From Leminorella richardii (GTDB lineage: Bacteria > Pseudomonadota > Gammaproteobacteria > Enterobacterales > Enterobacteriaceae), in contig NZ_LS483470.1 of NCBI RefSeq assembly GCF_900478135.1, positions 3,587,501 through 3,651,500 on the forward strand: DNA of 64,000 bases, given 5' to 3'. Shown here one piece after another: positions 27,495 to 36,627 of this stretch. Position 1 is the stretch's first letter. Each line of letters opens with the position of its first letter. A program made the position numbers and the translations under genes. The notes under the pieces were generated by a model. That model was not told the DNA's origin. It made no database searches and saw only the letters and a program-made list of their open reading frames with translations.

Positions 27495-28472
27495 ATGGCC
27501 CAAATCCGCATTAAACGCGCCATAGAAGCCGTACCGGGAGGCATGATGGTCGTCCCGCTTTTCGCCGGAGCGTTCATTTCAACTTTCTTTCCCCAAACGG
27601 CAACCTATTTCGGTTCCTTTACGGGCGCACTGTTCAACGGCGCGCTAAGCATTCTCGCCGTCTTTTATGTCTGTATGGGCGCCAGCATCGACGTGAAGGC
27701 GACGCCCTATATCCTGAAAAAAGGCGGTACGCTGTTCGGCATTAAAGTCGGTACCGCTGCCGTTATCGGCATCGTGATGGGCCAGTTCCTCGGTGAATCC
27801 CCCATCGACAGCGGCCTGTTCTACGGCCTGTCAACGCTGGCGGTGGTCGCTGCTCTTAACGATACCAACGGCGGCCTCTATATGGCGCTGATGGGTCAGT
27901 ACGGCAAACCTCGCGACGTCGGCGCCTACTCGCTGATGTGCCTGGAGTCCGGTCCGTTCTTGACCATGGTGACTCTCGGCATCGCTGGCCTCTCCGCCTT
28001 CCCGTGGCAAACCATGGTGGGTGCGATCCTGCCTCTCGTTATCGGTATGATCATCGGTAACCTTGACCATGAAATGCGCAACTTCCTGAAAGTGGCCAGC
28101 CCGGTCATGATCCCGTTCTTCGCGCTGTCTCTGGGCTTCGGTCTGGATCTGACCAAAATCTGGCAGGCGGGTCTGATGGGTATTCTGCTGGGCGTTGGCG
28201 TTGTTGTTGTCACCGGCTTCACGCTGTTTATTGGCGATCGCCTGACGGGCGGCACGGGGGTAGCAGGGCTCGCCGCGGCATCGACGGCGGGTAACGCAGC
28301 GGCCGTACCGGCCATTGTCGCTGCGTCAAACCCGGCCTATGCGGAAGCCGCCAAGCACGCAACGGCGCTGGTAGCCGCCTGCGTGGTGGTAACGGCTATC
28401 CTGACTCCGCTGGTCACAGCCTGGGGCGCTAAGAAGTTCGGCGCGCCGAAAGACCTGCCGGATACGGAATAA
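27495..28472 (+). CDS. 2-keto-3-deoxygluconate permease family transporter (KdgT-like)
   Basis: 325 residues, ten hydrophobic segments, strongly similar in pattern to KdgT: MMVVPLFAGAFISTFFP near the N terminus, ALNDTNGGLYMALMGQYG in the middle and the Ala-rich STAGNAAAVPAIVAAS near residue 265. KdgT itself is a proton symporter for 2-keto-3-deoxygluconate. Here the gene leads an operon with a four-carbon acid sugar kinase and PdxA2, so the physiological substrate is more likely D-threonate or a similar four-carbon acid. That is inferred from context. AAGGAGA lies just upstream of the start. Confidence 0.88.
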   Translation: MAQIRIKRAIEAVPGGMMVVPLFAGAFISTFFPQTATYFGSFTGALFNGALSILAVFYVCMGASIDVKATPYILKKGGTLFGIKVGTAAVIGIVMGQFLGESPIDSGLFYGLSTLAVVAALNDTNGGLYMALMGQYGKPRDVGAYSLMCLESGPFLTMVTLGIAGLSAFPWQTMVGAILPLVIGMIIGNLDHEMRNFLKVASPVMIPFFALSLGFGLDLTKIWQAGLMGILLGVGVVVVTGFTLFIGDRLTGGTGVAGLAAASTAGNAAAVPAIVAASNPAYAEAAKHATALVAACVVVTAILTPLVTAWGAKKFGAPKDLPDTE

Positions 28473-28543
28473 GGCCGTCACGCCGATCGAAAAAGCACAA
28501 TAAAAAAAGATATCGACACAAGCGCGTATTGAGGAGAAACGCT

Positions 28544-29785
28544 ATGCAATCCAACTGGTTCATCGCCGCCGACGACCTGACCGGCGCAGCCGACTGCGCT
28601 ATCGCCTTCACTAAGGCGGGAACGCCTGCCGCAGTGATCTGGGGAGACGGCACCTCGAGCGCGCCCGTCGTATCAGCAAATATCGAAAGCAGGGCCATGA
28701 CAGCGGCGCAGGCCGCTGTCGCCCACCGAGAAGCTCTTGAGCGTTTCTGGTCACCCAGTACGCGACTGTACAAAAAGGTCGATTCGACCCTGCGCGGACA
28801 GCCAGCCGCCGAGCTGGCGGAAACCGTCGCGTTTCTGAAAGAAAAAGGCGCTGGCGCTTTTGTTATTGTCACCCCAGCCTTCCCCGGCACCGGACGCACC
28901 ACTGAAGGCGGTGCCGTTCTGGTTCAAGGACAGCCGCTGGAATCAACACCGCTGTGGGCACGGGATCACACCTATGAGAGCGCCCACATCCCGACAATTT
29001 TAACCGAGGCGGGCCTGCCCGCTGACGCAATTTCTCTCGCCAATGTGCGCCAGGGCGCACAGGCGCTGGGTCAGCTTATTGACGAAGCCCAACGCAAAGG
29101 GCTGGCGGCGCTGGTATGCGACGCCGCCACTGAAGACGATCTCGATATTATCGCTGCGGCAACGCTGCCGCGCGCAGAAAGCCTGTTTTGGGTAGGATCA
29201 GGCGGCCTCGCCGCTTCTCTCGCTCAGCAGGAAAACAGGGCCACGCATAGCCCTTCTCTAAACTTGCCGTCAAAACGAGGCGGCGTGCTTATTGCCGTCG
29301 GCAGCCTTGCCGAAGCCTCGCGCGCCTCCGCGCAGCAGCTGGTGCTATCCGGCAAAGTGCGCCACGCCCTCATCGGCCCAGACATTATTCTGGCTGATGA
29401 CAAAACCCGCCTTGATGCTGCGTCAGCCTCTATATTGGCAGACCTCGCCAGCGGGCAGGACGTTCTGGTAGAGGTTGAGCTGACCGAATCCCCCGATCTC
29501 ACCCTCGGCACGCGCCTGATGGACAGCTTGGCCGCCTCGATGCGCCCGGCGGCTGGCGCGATCGGCGGTCTGATCGCCACCGGCGGAGATACCGCCGTCG
29601 CGCTGCTCAACCACTTCGGCGTCAACGGCCTTGAACTGGTTGAAGAGGTGGAAAGCGGCATTCCACTTGGCCTGTCGATTGGGCAGGTTCGCACACCGGT
29701 CGTCACCAAAGCCGGCGCGTTTGGCGGAGAAAATACGCTTCCCCGCTGCCTTGAGCGCATTCATGCGCTGTATGAGAGCCGGTAA
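28544..29785 (+). CDS. Four-carbon acid sugar kinase family protein (DtnK-like)
   Basis: 413 residues. The N-terminal DUF1537 domain starts FIAADDLTGAADCA (substrate-binding Asp pair). The C-terminal nucleotide-binding domain contains GSGGLAASLA, the VAVGSLAEASRA-type loop and TGGDTA (GGD-T motif). Family members (formerly DUF1537) phosphorylate D-threonate, L-threonate, D-erythronate or related acids, and DtnK works with PdxA2 in D-threonate catabolism. The gene sits directly between the permease and PdxA2. Start at ATG 28544 after GAGGAG. The exact substrate, D-threonate versus a stereoisomer, is not determined by sequence. Confidence 0.9.
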   Translation: MQSNWFIAADDLTGAADCAIAFTKAGTPAAVIWGDGTSSAPVVSANIESRAMTAAQAAVAHREALERFWSPSTRLYKKVDSTLRGQPAAELAETVAFLKEKGAGAFVIVTPAFPGTGRTTEGGAVLVQGQPLESTPLWARDHTYESAHIPTILTEAGLPADAISLANVRQGAQALGQLIDEAQRKGLAALVCDAATEDDLDIIAAATLPRAESLFWVGSGGLAASLAQQENRATHSPSLNLPSKRGGVLIAVGSLAEASRASAQQLVLSGKVRHALIGPDIILADDKTRLDAASASILADLASGQDVLVEVELTESPDLTLGTRLMDSLAASMRPAAGAIGGLIATGGDTAVALLNHFGVNGLELVEEVESGIPLGLSIGQVRTPVVTKAGAFGGENTLPRCLERIHALYESR

Positions 29786-29842
29786 AAAGCAAGTTTTGGT
29801 AAAATATGCCCAGTTTCATATTATTAAGAGGAAATGTTCACT

Positions 29843-30856
29843 ATGCCTAACGCATCAGCAGTTCGCCCCGTTATTGCTATCACCATGGGAGACGCAGCCG
29901 GCATTGGCCCCGAAATTATCGTAAAGAGCTTAAGTCACCGCTCTGTTTACGAAACGGCCCGGCCGCTGGTGATTGGCGACGCAAAAAGGCTTCAAAAAGC
30001 CGCAGCGCTGCTTAAGTCCGATCTCGTTATCAACGCGCTGAAAACGCCGGAAGGCGCAGCCTACTCTTTTGGCACCATCGACTGCATCGATCTGGACATC
30101 ATCCCTACCGAGCTGCCGTTTGGCGAAGTCTCCAAAGAGGCCGGTGAAGGCTCCTATCGCTTTATTGAGAAAGCGGTCGAACTGGTTGAGTCCGGTCAGG
30201 CGCAGGCTATCTGTACTGCACCGCTCAGCAAAGAAGCCATGTACCTTGCGGGTCACAAGTTCCCCGGCCATACCGAGACGCTGGCCTACCTTACCCATAC
30301 GCCGGAAGTCTCTATGATGCTGAGCGCGCCGAACCTGCGCGTGGTGCACGTCACCACTCACATCGGCCTGATTGACGCCATCGCCAAGATCGAACCCGGT
30401 CTGGTTGAGCGCACCATCGGGCGCGCCCACGAGACGCTAATCCGCGCCGGTATCGAAAACCCGCGCATCGGCGTCTGCGCCATTAACCCGCACGCGGGCG
30501 AAAACGGCCTGTTCGGCTACGGCGAAGAAGAGAGCAAAATCATCCCTGCTATCACTGCCTGTCAGGCCAAAGGCTGGAGCGTTGAGGGACCTCTGCCTGC
30601 GGATACGCTGTTCTTTAGAGCCACCCGCGGCGACTTCGACGTGGTAATCGCCATGTACCACGACCAGGGCCACGGCCCGATCAAGGTGATGGGCATTGCC
30701 GACGGCGTTAACATCACTATCGGCCTGCCGGTGATCCGCACCTCTGTCGACCACGGCACCGCCTTCGACATCGCGGGTAAGGGTATTGCCGACGAGGCCA
30801 GCCTGATCGAAGCGCTTCGTCAGGCGGTGATGCTCGCGCCGAAGGCCGACGCCTAG
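29843..30856 (+). CDS. pdxA2: PdxA2-type 4-phospho-(D-threonate) dehydrogenase
   Basis: 337 residues, homologous to PdxA. The start shows ITMGDAAGIGPEI (PdxA phosphate loop). The metal-binding histidines lie in HVTTHIG near residue 170, and the MYHDQGHGPIKVMG motif near residue 272 is diagnostic. PdxA2 oxidises D-threonate 4-phosphate (or erythronate 4-phosphate) to a 2-keto product that decarboxylates to dihydroxyacetone phosphate. As third gene of the operon it fits the kinase upstream. This is distinct from the housekeeping PdxA linked to rsmA. Start at ATG 29843, with AGAGGA ten bases before; the ATG at 29834 overlaps that site. Confidence 0.9.
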   Translation: MPNASAVRPVIAITMGDAAGIGPEIIVKSLSHRSVYETARPLVIGDAKRLQKAAALLKSDLVINALKTPEGAAYSFGTIDCIDLDIIPTELPFGEVSKEAGEGSYRFIEKAVELVESGQAQAICTAPLSKEAMYLAGHKFPGHTETLAYLTHTPEVSMMLSAPNLRVVHVTTHIGLIDAIAKIEPGLVERTIGRAHETLIRAGIENPRIGVCAINPHAGENGLFGYGEEESKIIPAITACQAKGWSVEGPLPADTLFFRATRGDFDVVIAMYHDQGHGPIKVMGIADGVNITIGLPVIRTSVDHGTAFDIAGKGIADEASLIEALRQAVMLAPKADA

Positions 30857-30895
30857 TCGATCTGGGGAAACTCAAATTCTCCCTTTGTCACAGAC

Positions 30896-30930
30896 AATTG
30901 GACTCTTTTCTGCCAAAATAGAGCCCAATT
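30896..30930. promoter_or_regulatory. Inverted repeat upstream of the DeoR-type regulator
   Basis: AATTGGACTC at 30896-30905 pairs with GAGcCCAATT at 30921-30930 (one mismatch) in front of the regulator start. It is a good candidate for an autoregulatory DeoR-family operator. Confidence 0.5.
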
Positions 30931-30954
30931 CAGCAAAGGGAGGTTTGGGCTACC

Positions 30955-31710
30955 ATGCGCCATAGCAGAGAACGTCGAGAACAAATTCTGATTGCGCTCG
31001 CAGAGGGCGAAGCCGACGTCGACGTGCTGGCACAGCGCTTCGGCGTCTCCCCTTCTACCGTGCGGCGCGACCTGCAGCGCCTCTCCAAAGAAAAGGCGGT
31101 GATGCGCACCTACGGTGGCGCCATTCTCGCCCCCAGCGCGGTTGAAGAAACGCTGGCCGAGCGCGAAGTGCGCAACATCGAGGCCAAGCAGGCCATTGCC
31201 CGCGCCGCCGCCGCCTATATTCAAGACGGGGAGACCTTAATCCTCGACGGCGGCTCAACGGTCACCGCCCTCGCCCAGCTGCTGCGGGAACGCACCCTTC
31301 GCGTTATTACCAACAATATGAAAGTTGCCTGGATGCTGACAGACGCGCCGGGAATTTCCCTGATTCTGCTCGGCGGCACCATTCGCCCCATCAGCATGAC
31401 CAGCTACGGCCCGCTGGCGGAAGAGGCCATGCGCACCCTCACCGCCGCTCGCCTGTTCACCAGCGCCGACGGCGTAGTGGCCGAGCGGGGGCTATGTGAA
31501 GCCACGCTCGAACAGGCTTCCCTCAAGCGCCTGATGATGCGCCAGGCGGCAGAGACCTTCATTCTGGCGGACAGCACCAAGCTCGGCGCCGCCTCCCAGT
31601 CCGCTTGGGCGTCGTTTCCGGAGCGCTGGCAGCTGATTACCGACAGGCATGCGCCTGTTGAAGCCATCGCGCCGTTTATCGACGCGGGGGGAAAAGTGAC
31701 GCAGGCGTAG
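30955..31710 (+). CDS. DeoR/GlpR-family transcriptional regulator of the sugar-acid operon
   Basis: 251 residues. The N-terminal helix-turn-helix VDVLAQRFGVSPSTVRRDLQ (about residues 22-41) and the MRTYGGA signature after it are classical DeoR family. The C-terminal DeoRC sensor domain contains LILDGGSTVTALAQLL and the conserved ADSTKLG near residue 200. It follows pdxA2 by 98 bases on the same strand and probably represses the kdgT-like, dtnK-like, pdxA2 operon in the absence of a phosphorylated intermediate. The palindrome upstream is a possible operator. Confidence 0.9.
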   Translation: MRHSRERREQILIALAEGEADVDVLAQRFGVSPSTVRRDLQRLSKEKAVMRTYGGAILAPSAVEETLAEREVRNIEAKQAIARAAAAYIQDGETLILDGGSTVTALAQLLRERTLRVITNNMKVAWMLTDAPGISLILLGGTIRPISMTSYGPLAEEAMRTLTAARLFTSADGVVAERGLCEATLEQASLKRLMMRQAAETFILADSTKLGAASQSAWASFPERWQLITDRHAPVEAIAPFIDAGGKVTQA

Positions 31711-31788
31711 AAAATACGCGCTGTTCCACTTTTCTCTTTTTAGCGCCTTCCGGCTCGCTATCGTTCGAGGCGATCCTACCTCTCCTGC

Positions 31789-31829
31789 TTTTCGTTTATT
31801 TCGAATATTGTAATTTTCGTTTATTTCGA
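31789..31829. repeat. Tandem direct repeat upstream of the excisionase-like gene
   Basis: The 16-base unit TTTTCGTTTATTTCGA occurs at 31789-31804 and again at 31814-31829, a 25-base period. It lies 37 bases before the start codon of the DNA-binding protein, as autoregulatory antitoxin operators do. Confidence 0.65.
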
Positions 31830-31866
31830 TTATTCTCTTGAAAACGACAAAGGGAGGATAATCACC

Positions 31867-32325
31867 ATGACGACAGCGTTAACCCATCTTAGCCTTCCCG
31901 CCCCCCATGAAGTTGAGTTAGCCCAGCGGGGAAAACGGGAACTTATCGCGCATCTTTCCACGAAATTGGACACCCAGCGCATTTCAATTCTGGATGCGGA
32001 TAGCAAAACTCACACTATCGAGTTGCCGACCAGCGCGCTAACGATGTTAATAGACATTCTTGGAGAGCTGGCCGCCGGCAACGCCGTGCAGATCGTGCCG
32101 ATTCACGCAGAGTTAACGACGCAGGAAGCCGCCAACATGCTCAACGTTTCGCGCCCCCACATGGTGAAACTGCTGGAAGAAGGCCGACTGCCGTTCCACA
32201 GGGCCGGGCGGCACCGTAGGGTGCTGTTTTCTGACCTGATGACGTATAAGAAAGCGCGCGAACGTGAAAGCCTCGACGCCATGCAGGCGCTGGCAGAGCA
32301 GGCGCAGGATTTAGGGATACAGTAA
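31867..32325 (+). CDS. Excisionase-family DNA-binding protein (orphan antitoxin-like)
   Basis: 152 residues. The central-to-C-terminal part (about 78-130) is a MerR/excisionase helix-turn-helix: LTTQEAANMLNVSRPHMVKLLEEG then LPFHRAGRHRRVLFSDL, very like the antitoxins that pair with PIN-domain toxins. The N-terminal part (about 1-75) resembles the antitoxin dimerisation region. A PIN toxin normally overlaps the stop codon; here no such gene follows, and the next gene is convergent. So it is an orphan. Two direct repeats upstream suggest self-regulation. Start at ATG 31867 after GGGAGGA. Confidence 0.8.
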   Translation: MTTALTHLSLPAPHEVELAQRGKRELIAHLSTKLDTQRISILDADSKTHTIELPTSALTMLIDILGELAAGNAVQIVPIHAELTTQEAANMLNVSRPHMVKLLEEGRLPFHRAGRHRRVLFSDLMTYKKARERESLDAMQALAEQAQDLGIQ

Positions 32326-32329
32326 AAAA

Positions 32330-32368
32330 CGCACCGCCCGGCAAACTTCACGTTCACCGGGCGGCGCG
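32330..32368. terminator. Bidirectional terminator between convergent genes
   Basis: CGCaCCGCCCGG and CCGGGCGGcGCG form a long GC-rich stem around a 14-base loop, between the convergent excisionase-like gene and the DcuC-type carrier. An A-run precedes it on the plus strand (a T-run on the minus strand). Confidence 0.75.
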
Positions 32369-32394
32369 TTGATGGCGTCAGAAAGCCTTTAGCG

Positions 32395-33765
32395 TCAGAA
32401 CACCAGAAAGTTCACTACAAACATCGTCACGATACCTCCCAGAGCGGGAATAAGCGTGCGTTTTACGATGGCGAACGGCGAGCATTCACCGGCTTTGCTG
32501 ACCGCAATGATAATGCCCGCCACCGGCGAAATAGAGCGCCCCATTCCCGCCATCAGCTGCATCGGCAGGATCATACTGACCGCGCTGGCGCCAAACTTGG
32601 TCGCAATAGCCGGCGCCATCCCCGCGAAGGAGAAAAAGGCCGCCACGCCAGACCCGGTTAGCACCGCCGTCACGCCTACCAGCAGCGTCATGACAATCGT
32701 CATGCTGGTAAAGCCAAATCCGGCGTTTTGGACTGAGACCAGCAGGTAGTCGATAGCGCCGATCTTCTGCATCCCCTGCGCATAGATATCCGCACACACC
32801 AGTAAAGAAACAATACTGGTAAACATGCCGCCCATGCCCTTAAAGAACACCTGGACGCCTTTACAGCAGGCGAGGAAGTCGCGCTTCACAATCAGCTCGC
32901 AGATAAAGGCCGTCAGCGTGCCGATAATCATGGCGGTCACAACGTCAATCTTAATGCTGTCAATCACCAGCGGGCTGAAGACCAGCACCAGCACAACCGG
33001 GAAAATAGGCAGCAGCGCATAGAGCGTCGGCGCGCGATCTTCCTCGGGCGCGCTAACGTCCACGGCGCTTTGCACCACAACAACGTGCCCCTCTTTTTTA
33101 TCGTAGTACTTCGCCGTAAAGAAAATCAGCACGGAGACCACCAGCATCACCGCCACCGCCACCGGCATCTGGTAGTGGGCAAAGTAGACCGCCGTTTCCA
33201 TACCCGCGTGCTTAGCCGCCAGGTTGGCGGTTCCGACCGCCGGGCCGAGATCCATAAACGCACACAGGCCGATCATCGCGGCGGCAGCGGCTTTACTCAC
33301 GCCCAGGCGTACCAGTACAGGGAAGAAGGTCACCAGCAAAAGCATCGCCAGCCCGGCCGCGCTGGAAATCGCCACGTGCAGCAGTTGAGCGCAGATATAG
33401 CCCAGCGCCAGGATCAGGTACGGCGCTTTGATAATCTGTAAGGGACGAATACACACGTTAACCATCGCGCTGGAGGCCTTGATGTGATCCATATAGCTGG
33501 CAAAGCCGCCCGCCGCCATAATGATCAGGCCAATGCCCGCAATCTGCGTTGACAGCGAATTTTTGGCAAAGGCAAAGATATCCAGCCAGACTGACCCTGT
33601 TGTCTTCGCTTTACCGTAGAGAATGCTGTTTTCAGGATAAAAAATCACAGTGATCGTCAGCAGCGCAATCCCCGCCAGCAGTAACACTGTCTGCGGCTGG
33701 TAATTTTTGATAATTAGCCAAGCAGCAATAACGGTAATCACTATTGCGATGATAAATGCAGCCAT
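32395..33765 (-). CDS. C4-dicarboxylate transporter, DcuC family
   Basis: 456 residues, about the length of E. coli DcuC (461), with 12 or so hydrophobic segments. Features of DcuC are seen: the N-terminal IAGIGLIIMAAGGFASYMDH, HVAISSAAGLAMLLLVTFFP, and the C-terminal MQLMAGMGRSISPVAGIIIAVS. DcuC in E. coli is mainly a succinate exporter in fermentation. Here the gene is divergent from an RpiR-type regulator, with a fumarase-superfamily lyase beyond it. The pairing of a fumarate-forming lyase with a C4-dicarboxylate carrier parallels aspA-dcu elsewhere in this window. The carried substrate is not shown by sequence. Confidence 0.87.
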   Translation of the reverse strand: MAAFIIAIVITVIAAWLIIKNYQPQTVLLLAGIALLTITVIFYPENSILYGKAKTTGSVWLDIFAFAKNSLSTQIAGIGLIIMAAGGFASYMDHIKASSAMVNVCIRPLQIIKAPYLILALGYICAQLLHVAISSAAGLAMLLLVTFFPVLVRLGVSKAAAAAMIGLCAFMDLGPAVGTANLAAKHAGMETAVYFAHYQMPVAVAVMLVVSVLIFFTAKYYDKKEGHVVVVQSAVDVSAPEEDRAPTLYALLPIFPVVLVLVFSPLVIDSIKIDVVTAMIIGTLTAFICELIVKRDFLACCKGVQVFFKGMGGMFTSIVSLLVCADIYAQGMQKIGAIDYLLVSVQNAGFGFTSMTIVMTLLVGVTAVLTGSGVAAFFSFAGMAPAIATKFGASAVSMILPMQLMAGMGRSISPVAGIIIAVSKAGECSPFAIVKRTLIPALGGIVTMFVVNFLVF

Positions 33766-34055
33766 GTGGTGTGTCCTTCTCTTTATTTTTCCGGATGGAA
33801 AGATGCGCTTTTAAATTTTTGACGTCGATTTTTACGAAGTAATAGTAGGAGCTGCCAACCACAGCCTGAATGAGAAAGTTTTTTTCTCACAATAAACTGT
33901 GCGCAGGATCGCAGTTCATAATGGGTTCGACCCGTGTGTAAAAACGGTCTCGATGCGCCTTTTAAAAAGGGTGAACAAGCTATTTTTTCACGAAACGCTT
34001 ATTATGAACCGTGCTGGTGAACTGAGCTGGCGTAAATACCGAGGGGCTGCCATCA

Positions 34056-34943
34056 ATGAAACATAGCGTTCCGCTGACGTTAAAAGACTATATTTCACAA
34101 ACGGCAGCGCTGAATTCGCTGACCGAGTCCGAATATCGGCTGGACGACTATATTCGAAAGCACTTTAGCGAACTGCCCTTTCACGGCATTGTAGACCTCG
34201 CCCGCAATGCCGCCGTCAGTAAAGCCACCGTTGGGCGCTTTCTAAACAAGCTCGGTTTTACCGGCTATGCTGCCTTTCGGCGCGCGCTGGAAGACACGCT
34301 GGCGCAGCAGAAGCTGGTGCCGCCGTTCGAGCTGGCCTCCCGCGCGCAGGAAAAGCCCACGGCCTCTACCTCAGAGATCGTCGCCGAATTTAATAAAAAC
34401 GTGTCCACCCTGTTTGAAAGCTTCAAAGACAATATCGATATTGAAAGCCTCGACGAGTTTATTCAGCTGATTTTGGACACTGAGCGGCGCATCTATGTGA
34501 TCGGCCCTGCGTCTTCCCACGCTATGGCCGAGCATTTCACCACGCTGATTAAATACTTCAGAGATAAGGTGACGCTGCTTTCCATAGACGCCGGCGATTT
34601 ACCGAAATCCTTACTGAATATCTCAAACCGAGACGTACTGATCGCCTTTTCGTATTATCGGTTTAACCGCGTGGTGATCCGAGTTACCGAGTGGTTTCGC
34701 AAAAAAGGCGCCGTCGTCGTGCTCGTGACCAACTCTGAGTCCAATCCTTACGGCAAATTCTGCGACTTGCAGTTTGTTCTGCCGAGCGACGCGCAGTCGG
34801 TGTTTAAAAGCCGAATTATCGGCTTCTTCTTCGTTGAGCTGGTGCTGCATCTAGCCTATGAACAGGGTGAAGGCGAAGGGAACTTTGACCAGCTTGAAGA
34901 GCTGTTTGTCTTCTTCGAGACGTTTTCGCCGCTGCCAAAATAG
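34056..34943 (+). CDS. MurR/RpiR-family regulator with SIS domain
   Basis: 295 residues. N-terminal RpiR helix-turn-helix (GIVDLARNAAVSKATVGRFL, about residues 46-65) and a C-terminal SIS sugar-isomerase-like domain with IYVIGPASSHAMAEHF and LIAFSYYRFNR. SIS domains of this family bind phosphosugars. Located between the DcuC-type carrier (divergent) and the lyase (convergent), it is the probable controller of both. The effector is unknown. About 290 bases separate it from the carrier gene and probably hold both promoters. Confidence 0.88.
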   Translation: MKHSVPLTLKDYISQTAALNSLTESEYRLDDYIRKHFSELPFHGIVDLARNAAVSKATVGRFLNKLGFTGYAAFRRALEDTLAQQKLVPPFELASRAQEKPTASTSEIVAEFNKNVSTLFESFKDNIDIESLDEFIQLILDTERRIYVIGPASSHAMAEHFTTLIKYFRDKVTLLSIDAGDLPKSLLNISNRDVLIAFSYYRFNRVVIRVTEWFRKKGAVVVLVTNSESNPYGKFCDLQFVLPSDAQSVFKSRIIGFFFVELVLHLAYEQGEGEGNFDQLEELFVFFETFSPLPK

Positions 34944-35006
34944 GCAAGCTTCAAAAAATTAAGCCCGAGAGATCGTTCTTACGGGGCTTGGTTCTGACCG
35001 TTTCCG

Positions 35007-36377
35007 CTACGCCTTCAGCGTTTTATCAATCGAGTCGAAAAACGCGACGGTTTCATCAATCAGCGCGTCGTTACAGCCGAGGTAGGACGAGGGATCGCAG
35101 GCGGCGATAATCTCTTCTTCCGTCAGCGTTTCGCGAATGCGCTCACAGCCAAGCGCCAGCTGCTGTAAGTCCTGCGAGCCGTCTGCGCCTTTCAGCAGTG
35201 CCTTCATGATGTGGTAGCCTTCGTCCCGACCGATTTTGTCGGCCAGCGCCATCGATACGGATTCGGACATAATGAAGTTTTTCGACGCGCTAAAGTTGTC
35301 TCTCATTCTCTGCCTGTCGACCACCAAATGCTCCACCAGACGGCAGGCGCGGTCGAGGCTGGCGGACAGCGCCAGCGCCGCTTCCGGCAGCACGGTCCAG
35401 TTGAGTACGCGCATAGAGGCAGCCCGCACGTCCTGCTGATCGAGCAGGTTGGCAGAGCCGGACGCGTACATCCAGCCCATGCGGGACAGGGTCTGGATCA
35501 TATTGCTGGCGCGGGGGTTGGTCTTGTGCGGCATAGTGCTGGAGCCGCCGCCGCCCTCGCCTTCTCTGACTTCAGCCACAGAAGCGCGCCCCATGTTTTC
35601 CACGTCGTTAGCCATCCGGCACAGCGTGCCGTGCACCAGCGCGAAGAACTGAACCACCTGCACGACGTTGTCCTGACTGGCGTTCATCATGCCGACGGGG
35701 GTAGAAAGCCCCAGAGCCTGCATCAGGTTTCTGCGCGTCTCCATGCCGTGCTGCCCGACAGACGACAGGTTGCCCACCGCGCCGCCGAACAGGCCGGTGA
35801 TAGCGGAGGGATAGAGCGCGTCGAGGCGTTGAATGTGGCGGGCGACTTCTCCCAGATAGCTGCTGACCTGTAGCCCCCAGGTGGTGGCGGACGCATCCAT
35901 CGAGTTGGTTCTGGCGACCATCACCGTCGCTTTATGCGCCAGCGCCATAGTTCTCAAACTCTCGCCGAGCGCCACCAGCTGGCTGCGCAGCAGGATAAGG
36001 GACTGTTTCACCCGCATGGCCAGCGCGGTGTCCAGCAGGTCCTGCGTGGTGCATCCCCAGTGCAGATACCTTTTCACCAGCGGCGTGCCGGCATCGGTGA
36101 TTTGATCGACCAGCGGCTTAATCGCCATGCCGACTGACCGGGTGTCGGCGGCCAGCCGAGGCCAGTCAATTTCCAGCGCGTTACAGGTGTCGGCGATCTC
36201 GTCCGCTGCCTGCATAGGAATAATGTTCAATTCCGCCTGCACGCGGGCAATCGTCGTTTCAAACGACAGCCAGCAGCGGATCAGGTTTTCATCAGACCAG
36301 ATCTGCTTCATTTCCGGCTGCGTGAACAGGGAAGAATACAGCTCTGAATCGAAGACTGAACTAAGGCTACCGCGCAT
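35007..36377 (-). CDS. Adenylosuccinate lyase/carboxymuconate cycloisomerase family protein
   Basis: 456-residue member of the fumarase/aspartase superfamily. The catalytic loop SSTMPHKTNPRASNM near residue 279 fits GSSxMPxKxNP, with GCTTQDLLDTALAM near residue 108 and a central helical core. The family splits adenylosuccinate or argininosuccinate into fumarate plus product, or isomerises carboxymuconate. It is not the housekeeping purB, whose sequence and context differ, and is closest to the cycloisomerase group (PcaB-like). No aromatic catabolic genes are near. With the DcuC-type carrier and RpiR regulator it may catabolise an aspartate or succinate conjugate; this is inference. Confidence 0.85.
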   Translation of the reverse strand: MRGSLSSVFDSELYSSLFTQPEMKQIWSDENLIRCWLSFETTIARVQAELNIIPMQAADEIADTCNALEIDWPRLAADTRSVGMAIKPLVDQITDAGTPLVKRYLHWGCTTQDLLDTALAMRVKQSLILLRSQLVALGESLRTMALAHKATVMVARTNSMDASATTWGLQVSSYLGEVARHIQRLDALYPSAITGLFGGAVGNLSSVGQHGMETRRNLMQALGLSTPVGMMNASQDNVVQVVQFFALVHGTLCRMANDVENMGRASVAEVREGEGGGGSSTMPHKTNPRASNMIQTLSRMGWMYASGSANLLDQQDVRAASMRVLNWTVLPEAALALSASLDRACRLVEHLVVDRQRMRDNFSASKNFIMSESVSMALADKIGRDEGYHIMKALLKGADGSQDLQQLALGCERIRETLTEEEIIAACDPSSYLGCNDALIDETVAFFDSIDKTLKA

Positions 36378-36627
36378 GAGGGACTCCCGTTTTGGTGAAT
36401 AAGCGCCGTTAGTTAGGGTATAGACCCATCGCGCCTATTGCTGCATGAATAGTCGAAATTCTCGGCCAATTGCTTTTTAAGAAAAATGAGAATGTGAGTT
36501 TCCCATGGGTGGGGGGCGGTTAGTGGGGGGAAATGTGATGGGGTTAACATAAATGAGAGGGTGACTTTTAGGTGGTGGATGAAATACCGGTGGCCTCCAT
36601 TTAGGCATCTAAAGCCTCATTAAATTG

